Origin: an uncultured Veillonella sp.
GTDB lineage: Bacteria; Bacillota; Negativicutes; Veillonellales; Veillonellaceae
Length of the DNA: 18,941 nucleotides
Assembly (NCBI GenBank): GCA_915066865.1
Contig: CAJZEE010000035.1
Coordinates: forward strand, 1 to 18,941
Direction: 5' to 3'
Shown here: positions 14,963-18,941 of the stretch, piece by piece
Position numbering within the stretch: the stretch's first letter is position 1
How the letters are laid out: each line of letters opens with the position of its first letter
Position numbers and translations under genes: made by a program
The notes under the pieces: generated by a model
Seen by the model: the letters and a program-made list of their open reading frames with translations, nothing else
What the model was told of the DNA's origin: nothing
The model's database searches: none

Positions 14963-16407
14963 GTAGTAAATACGAAACAGTCGTTGGTTTAGAGGTTCAT
15001 ACAGAGCTTAAGACTAAGTCTAAAATCTTCTGTGGTTGTACCACTGAATTCGGCGGCGATCAAAATACACACGTATGCCCAGTATGCCTTGGCTTACCTG
15101 GTGCTATGCCTGTGTTAAATAAACAAGTAGTAGAATTTGCTATCAAAGTTGGTTTAGCATTGAATTGTGAAATTCTAAACTTTAATAAATTTGACCGTAA
15201 AAACTATTACTATCCAGATTTGCCTAAAAACTATCAAACATCTCAATATGATTTGCCAATTTGCTTAAATGGTCATTTGGACATTGAAGTAAATGGTGAA
15301 ACTAAACGCATTGGTATTACGCGTATTCACATGGAAGAAGATGCAGGTAAACTCGTTCACAGTGGTAACACTATTTCTGATTCTAAATCTTCTAACGTTG
15401 ACTACAACCGTACAGGTGTTCCTCTTCTTGAAATCGTATCTGAACCAGATATTCGTTCCGGTGCAGAAGCAAGAGCATATGTTGAAAAACTACGTTCCAT
15501 CTTGCAATACTTAGAGGTATCTGACGGTCGTATGGAAGAAGGTTCCTTGCGTGGTGACTGTAACGTATCCGTACGTTTGCGCGGTACTAAAGAGTTTGGT
15601 ACACGTACAGAAACTAAGAATGTTAACTCCTTAACAGCTATTCAAAAGGTTGTTGAATATGAAGCCTTGCGTCAAGCTAAGTTGATCGAAGCTGGCGGTA
15701 AAGTAGATCAAGAAACACGTACTTGGGATGATGCTCAAGGCATTACTATTGGTATGCGTAAGAAAGATGAAGAAAACGATTACCGTTACTTCCCTGAACC
15801 AGATTTGGTACCAATTGTAATTACGGACGAAAAAATCGAAGAAGTACGTCGTGCGTTACCTGAATTGCAAGATGCTAAGATTGAACGCTTTGTATCTGAA
15901 TATGGTTTATCTCGTGAAGATGCAACAATCCTTACTGTATCTCGTAAAACTGCAGATTTCTTAGATGCTACTGTAAAAGCAGGTGCAGATGCTAAGACTG
16001 TGGCTAACTGGATGCTTGGTGACTTGTCCAAGATGATTAATGAAAGTGGTTTAACATTTGCTGAATCTAAAGTAAGCCCAGAAAACTTGGCTGGTATGAT
16101 TGCCCTTATCGATAAAGGTACAATCTCTGGTAAAATTGCGAAAAAAGTTATCGTATCCATGTGGGAATCCGGCAAGGATGCTGATACTATCGTAAAAGAA
16201 GAAGGCCTTGTTCAAATCACAGATACTGGTGCTATTGAAGAAATCGTTAAGCAAGTTATTGCTAATAATCCACAACCAGTGGCAGATTTCAAAGGTGGCA
16301 ATGGTAAGGCTATTGGTTTCTTAGTAGGTCAAGTTATGAAAGAATCTAAAGGCCGTGCTAACCCAGGTATGGTAAATCAATTGCTTCAAAAATACTTGAA
16401 AGACTAA
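14959..16407 (+). CDS. gatB: Aspartyl/glutamyl-tRNA amidotransferase subunit B
   Basis: GatB binds the misacylated tRNA, activates the acyl group with ATP and transfers ammonia delivered from GatA. The 482-residue protein starts with the family block YETVVGLEVHTELKTKSKIFCGC. The zinc-site cysteines are present (Cys25, Cys27, Cys40, Cys43). Kinase-like core segments follow, including FDRKNYYYPDLPKNYQTSQYD, HMEEDAGKL, DYNRTGVPLLEIVSEPD and GSLRGDCNVSVR. The C-terminal helical and YqeY-like tail that contacts tRNA is complete (NPGMVNQLLQKYLKD). The start overlaps gatA by ATGA, with GGGGAGG upstream, so translation is probably coupled. The trimer implies an indirect route to Gln-tRNA and/or Asn-tRNA. 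Confidence 0.97.
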   Translation: MSSKYETVVGLEVHTELKTKSKIFCGCTTEFGGDQNTHVCPVCLGLPGAMPVLNKQVVEFAIKVGLALNCEILNFNKFDRKNYYYPDLPKNYQTSQYDLPICLNGHLDIEVNGETKRIGITRIHMEEDAGKLVHSGNTISDSKSSNVDYNRTGVPLLEIVSEPDIRSGAEARAYVEKLRSILQYLEVSDGRMEEGSLRGDCNVSVRLRGTKEFGTRTETKNVNSLTAIQKVVEYEALRQAKLIEAGGKVDQETRTWDDAQGITIGMRKKDEENDYRYFPEPDLVPIVITDEKIEEVRRALPELQDAKIERFVSEYGLSREDATILTVSRKTADFLDATVKAGADAKTVANWMLGDLSKMINESGLTFAESKVSPENLAGMIALIDKGTISGKIAKKVIVSMWESGKDADTIVKEEGLVQITDTGAIEEIVKQVIANNPQPVADFKGGNGKAIGFLVGQVMKESKGRANPGMVNQLLQKYLKD

Positions 16408-16447
16408 TTTGGTCGTTAGCCTATAGTCATATAAGCAATACAAACAA

Positions 16448-16493
16448 AAATATCCCCTATAGATATATGAATTTATATCTATAGGGGATATTT
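16448..16493. terminator. Terminator after gatB, 20-bp perfect stem
   Basis: Arms at 16448-16467 and 16474-16493 are perfectly complementary over 20 bp (core ATCCCCTATAGAT) around the loop TGAATT. The T-rich tail TTTATTT follows on + and, because of the A-tract at 16446-16450, a T-run also follows on the minus strand, so it could work in both directions. Confidence 0.85.
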
Positions 16494-16517
16494 ATTTGCA
16501 TTTTTATCAGAAAAATA

Positions 16518-16526
16518 TGGTATAAT
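16518..16526 (+). promoter_or_regulatory. Extended -10 promoter of the Asn-rich membrane protein gene
   Basis: TGGTATAAT is an extended -10 element (TG 16518-16519, TATAAT 16521-16526). Only a weak -35 (TTGCAT at 16496-16501, 19-nt spacing) is present. Initiation near 16533 leaves a leader of about 40 nt. The 11-nt string ATGGTATAATA recurs at 16991-17001. Confidence 0.55.
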
Positions 16527-16574
16527 AAGTTGTATAAAATTAATTATTCTTTTGGTCATATAAAGGACGTAACG

Positions 16575-16991
16575 ATGTCTGATCAACACAATACAAATAA
16601 CAATCAAAATACATATAGAAATAATGAACGTAGCGATAGCTTTGGTAGTAATGCTCACTTCGGAGAGCCAAATACACGAGTATTATCTGATGATGAACGC
16701 CGTGACTTTGATGGTGTAACTATTGAAGAGGTAGGAGACTCTGTTCATGTGGACTCTACACCTAGTAATATGAACGAAGAGTATCAACGCAGTGAAGAGT
16801 ACAATCAATATGGCCCTCATGTTAAGGTGTATAGCTTTAATAGTACAAGCTGGCTTAGTCGCATCATTTTGATTATCATATTAGCTGTTGTTTTAGCAGC
16901 TGTTGTATTCTTCGGTGGCATTATCCTCTCTGTAGTAGGGGTTGTCATTTTAGTGGGCGCTATTGTTTCCTTTATCTTTGGGCTCTTTTAA
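16575..16991 (+). CDS. Hypothetical acidic Asn-rich protein with hydrophobic C-terminal membrane region
   Basis: I do not recognise the function. Translation from the ATG at 16575, which has AAAGGA seven nt upstream, gives 138 residues; the frame is open further upstream to a TTG at 16530, which lies over the promoter and is rejected. Residues 1-35 are rich in Asn, Gln and Ser (MSDQHNTNNNQNTYRNN...). Residues 36-82 are strongly acidic (DDERRDFDGVTIEEVGDSV...NEEYQRSEEY). A VKVYSFNSTSW segment (83-93) leads into about 45 hydrophobic residues (94-138), enough for two membrane helices with a Gly-Gly turn near 114-115. There is no signal peptide or cysteine. It would be tail-anchored or a C-terminal hairpin with a disordered soluble domain. 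It lies alone between a terminator and the radical SAM gene. Confidence 0.75.
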   Translation: MSDQHNTNNNQNTYRNNERSDSFGSNAHFGEPNTRVLSDDERRDFDGVTIEEVGDSVHVDSTPSNMNEEYQRSEEYNQYGPHVKVYSFNSTSWLSRIILIIILAVVLAAVVFFGGIILSVVGVVILVGAIVSFIFGLF

Positions 16992-17000
16992 TGGTATAAT
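16992..17000 (+). promoter_or_regulatory. Extended -10 promoter candidate for the radical SAM gene
   Basis: TGGTATAAT starts at the base after the preceding stop codon (TAA 16989-16991). There is no convincing -35 box, and any would lie inside the upstream coding region. Initiation near 17007 gives a leader of about 48 nt with a short TGGC-TGA-GCCA hairpin (17022-17032) and the AAAGGGG ribosome site at 17044-17050. Confidence 0.45.
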
Positions 17001-17054
17001 ATGTGTATTATGACTAGACGGTGGCTGAGCCATTCGATGATTTAAAGGGGACCT

Positions 17055-18941
17055 ATGAACGTAGTTTTATCCACATTAAACTCAAAATTTATACATTCCT
17101 CCCTGGCTTTGCGGTATCTGAAAGCCTACGGGCAGGCTCACGGACAGGCATACGATATAGTAGAATATACTATTAATATGCCTGTTTTACATATTCTTAG
17201 CGATATTACAGAGCGCAATATAGATGTATTGGGCTTCGCTTGCTATATTTGGAACATTGAAATGACCTTACATGTGGTGGATATGGTGAAAGCCGTTCGA
17301 CCAGATATTAAAATCATTTTAGGTGGACCAGAAGTATCGTTTACGGCCGATGAAATCTTACATCGATGTCATGCTGTTGACTATGTTGTACAAGGTGAAG
17401 GGGAAGAAGCTTTCTACCAACTCATTAGTGCATTACAAAATGGTAAGGATGGATTAGGAGAAGAAATCCCTGGTGTACGGGGACGCCATATTACAGGTCA
17501 ACTTATGGGCTCTACTGAGACTGTAGAGGTAAAGGATCTAAGTACTATACCATTCCCATATGTAGAAGAGGATATGGAGGATTTAGAACATAAAATTATC
17601 TACTATGAGTCCTCTCGTGGTTGTCCGTTCTCTTGTCAGTATTGCTTATCTGGCAATAAAAATACAGTGCGATTCTTCCCACAAGAGCGAACTTTTAAAG
17701 AATTACAATGGTTTATCGACCATAAGGTAAAGCAAGTTAAGTTTGTAGATAGAACATTTAACTGTGCACCACATCACCATCGTCCGTTGATGGAATTTAT
17801 GCGAGATGCCAATACAGAGACGAACTTCCATTTAGAAATGGAACCTGAGCTCATGACGGAATGGGAAACACAAATTCTCTGTGAAACACCACCAGGACGT
17901 ATTCAAATAGAGGTAGGCGTACAAAGTACACATAAGAAAACCTTGGATGCTATTAATCGTTACAATGATTGGCCGTACATTCAAAAGGCAATTCGCCCTA
18001 TTATTGAGGCGGGACGCACACATGTACATATGGATTTAATTGTAGGCTTACCTTACGAAAATAAAGCACGATTTGGATTATCCTTTAACGATTTATTTAG
18101 CTTACAACCTCATGCGCTACAAATAGGTTTCTTAAAACTATTAAAAGGCTCTGGTGTACGCCGTATGGAGGAATTCCAATATATTAGTGATCCGTTAGCG
18201 CCATATGAGGTTTTGAGCACTCATGTATTACCATATAATGATGTACGCTTCTTAAAGCACTTTGAAGATGTATTTGAACGCTTCTATAATAGTGAGCGTT
18301 TTAGAACAGTCTTTGGCTATATTGGTAGCAAGCTCATAAAGGAACATACTGACACATCTATAACTGGTGAAGATACAGCAACAAATCATGTACCGCCTAT
18401 GAAAAAGTATGATCCTTCTAAAGTGGAGCCTAAAAAAGATGCTTTCACCTATTTCTGTGAAATGACACAGGCTTGGCTCGATGCAGGTAATCACAAGATT
18501 AATTTAAAAGATATCGACCAAATTGAATTCTTGTATAATTTCTTCTTGTCTAAAGGCGATAAGGTTGCAGCCGAACTATTACAGTACGATACACTTGTTA
18601 GCTATCGAGGTAAGGTTCGCAGCGAAGCCATTGGTTTGCCGAAACAGACAAAGGAACTTTTACAAGAAGGGGAATCATTCTGGCGCAACGAAGAGATTGC
18701 ATCTCAGTATATTCTAAACTATACCTTCAAAGAATGGCGCAAAATTCGCCAACAATACGTAGAAATGCCAATGTCTGAAGACACTGCACATGTATTAGGT
18801 ATAGAGAATGTACCTAATACACCATTTACAGTAATTATCGACGTTAATAAAGAGGTAAAACCCTTTATACGTCCTGAAATAGAGGCTTGTTTAATTTCAC
18901 AAACGATGCTTTGGTTGTTTGATAAGAGGGTGATGAGACAA
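17055..18941 (+). CDS. B12-binding-domain radical SAM protein, DUF4080-like (3' end outside window)
   Basis: The frame is open from ATG 17055 to the last base (629 codons, no stop), so the C-terminus is missing. Residues 1-130 match a cobalamin-binding Rossmann domain (STLNSKFIHSSLALRYL start, VLGFACYIWN, IILGGPEVSF, DYVVQGEGEEAF), but the His-ligand motif DxHxxG is not visible. A radical SAM domain follows, with the [4Fe-4S] cysteines Cys190, Cys194 and Cys197 in SSRGCPFSCQYCLSG, then KFVDRTFN, IEVGVQST and HMDLIVGLPYE, typical of the MiaB/BchE-like class. The long region after about residue 400 resembles the DUF4080 extension. Substrate and reaction are unknown: methyl transfer, methylthiolation and ring chemistry all occur in relatives. 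A ribosome site (AAAGGGG) lies 4 nt upstream of the start. Confidence 0.85.
   Translation, partial: MNVVLSTLNSKFIHSSLALRYLKAYGQAHGQAYDIVEYTINMPVLHILSDITERNIDVLGFACYIWNIEMTLHVVDMVKAVRPDIKIILGGPEVSFTADEILHRCHAVDYVVQGEGEEAFYQLISALQNGKDGLGEEIPGVRGRHITGQLMGSTETVEVKDLSTIPFPYVEEDMEDLEHKIIYYESSRGCPFSCQYCLSGNKNTVRFFPQERTFKELQWFIDHKVKQVKFVDRTFNCAPHHHRPLMEFMRDANTETNFHLEMEPELMTEWETQILCETPPGRIQIEVGVQSTHKKTLDAINRYNDWPYIQKAIRPIIEAGRTHVHMDLIVGLPYENKARFGLSFNDLFSLQPHALQIGFLKLLKGSGVRRMEEFQYISDPLAPYEVLSTHVLPYNDVRFLKHFEDVFERFYNSERFRTVFGYIGSKLIKEHTDTSITGEDTATNHVPPMKKYDPSKVEPKKDAFTYFCEMTQAWLDAGNHKINLKDIDQIEFLYNFFLSKGDKVAAELLQYDTLVSYRGKVRSEAIGLPKQTKELLQEGESFWRNEEIASQYILNYTFKEWRKIRQQYVEMPMSEDTAHVLGIENVPNTPFTVIIDVNKEVKPFIRPEIEACLISQTMLWLFDKRVMRQ

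Noticed and set aside
15786..16175. 129-codon minus-strand open frame inside gatB
   Set aside because: Antisense shadow of a conserved coding region; no independent support.
1..18941. CRISPR arrays, insertion sequences, phage or defence genes
   Set aside because: No regularly spaced repeats, transposase-like frames or defence-family proteins were seen; the coding sequence is conserved core genes on one strand.

Overview
The window looks like chromosomal DNA from a diderm Firmicute of the class Negativicutes, most likely Veillonella or a close relative. The DNA is AT-rich, with Firmicute-type Shine-Dalgarno sites and promoters. Typical Firmicute genes (bioW, a family II Mn-dependent pyrophosphatase, a pcrA-ligA-gatCAB block) sit beside an RND efflux pump, which implies an outer membrane. 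The assignment rests on gene content and sequence character, not on a database search. No mobile element, CRISPR array, rRNA or canonical tRNA gene was seen.

Layout, all genes on the + strand. (1) 1-28: terminator of a gene outside the window. (2) 34-2533: a biotin-precursor operon with a small integral membrane protein (ECF S-component-like), bioW (pimelate to pimeloyl-CoA) and bioF (pimeloyl-CoA plus alanine to KAPA). The genes overlap or abut. The operon starts from a TTGATA-17-TATAAT promoter whose -35 box lies inside an inverted repeat that fits a BirA operator. (3) 2666-3117: ssrA (tmRNA) with a perfect consensus promoter, a readable 14-residue tag and its own terminator. (4) 3232-7717: a two-gene RND efflux operon (lipoprotein adaptor plus AcrB-like pump) closed by a strong terminator; no outer-membrane factor or regulator gene is adjacent. 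(5) 7728-8791: monocistronic ppaC. (6) 8851-16493: pcrA, ligA, then gatC-gatA-gatB from a separate good promoter, closed by a 20-bp perfect hairpin. (7) 16518-16991: an unrecognised acidic, Asn-rich protein with a hydrophobic C-terminus. (8) 16992 to the window end: a cobalamin-domain radical SAM protein (DUF4080-like) that runs off the edge at residue 629.

Most of the window is housekeeping: biotin synthesis, ribosome rescue, efflux, pyrophosphate removal, DNA repair and tRNA amidation. The least described parts are the membrane protein that heads the apparently BirA-controlled bioWF operon, a candidate importer of pimelate or another biotin precursor, and the last two genes, whose functions cannot be read from sequence. 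I found no clear evidence of a new defence or mobile system.
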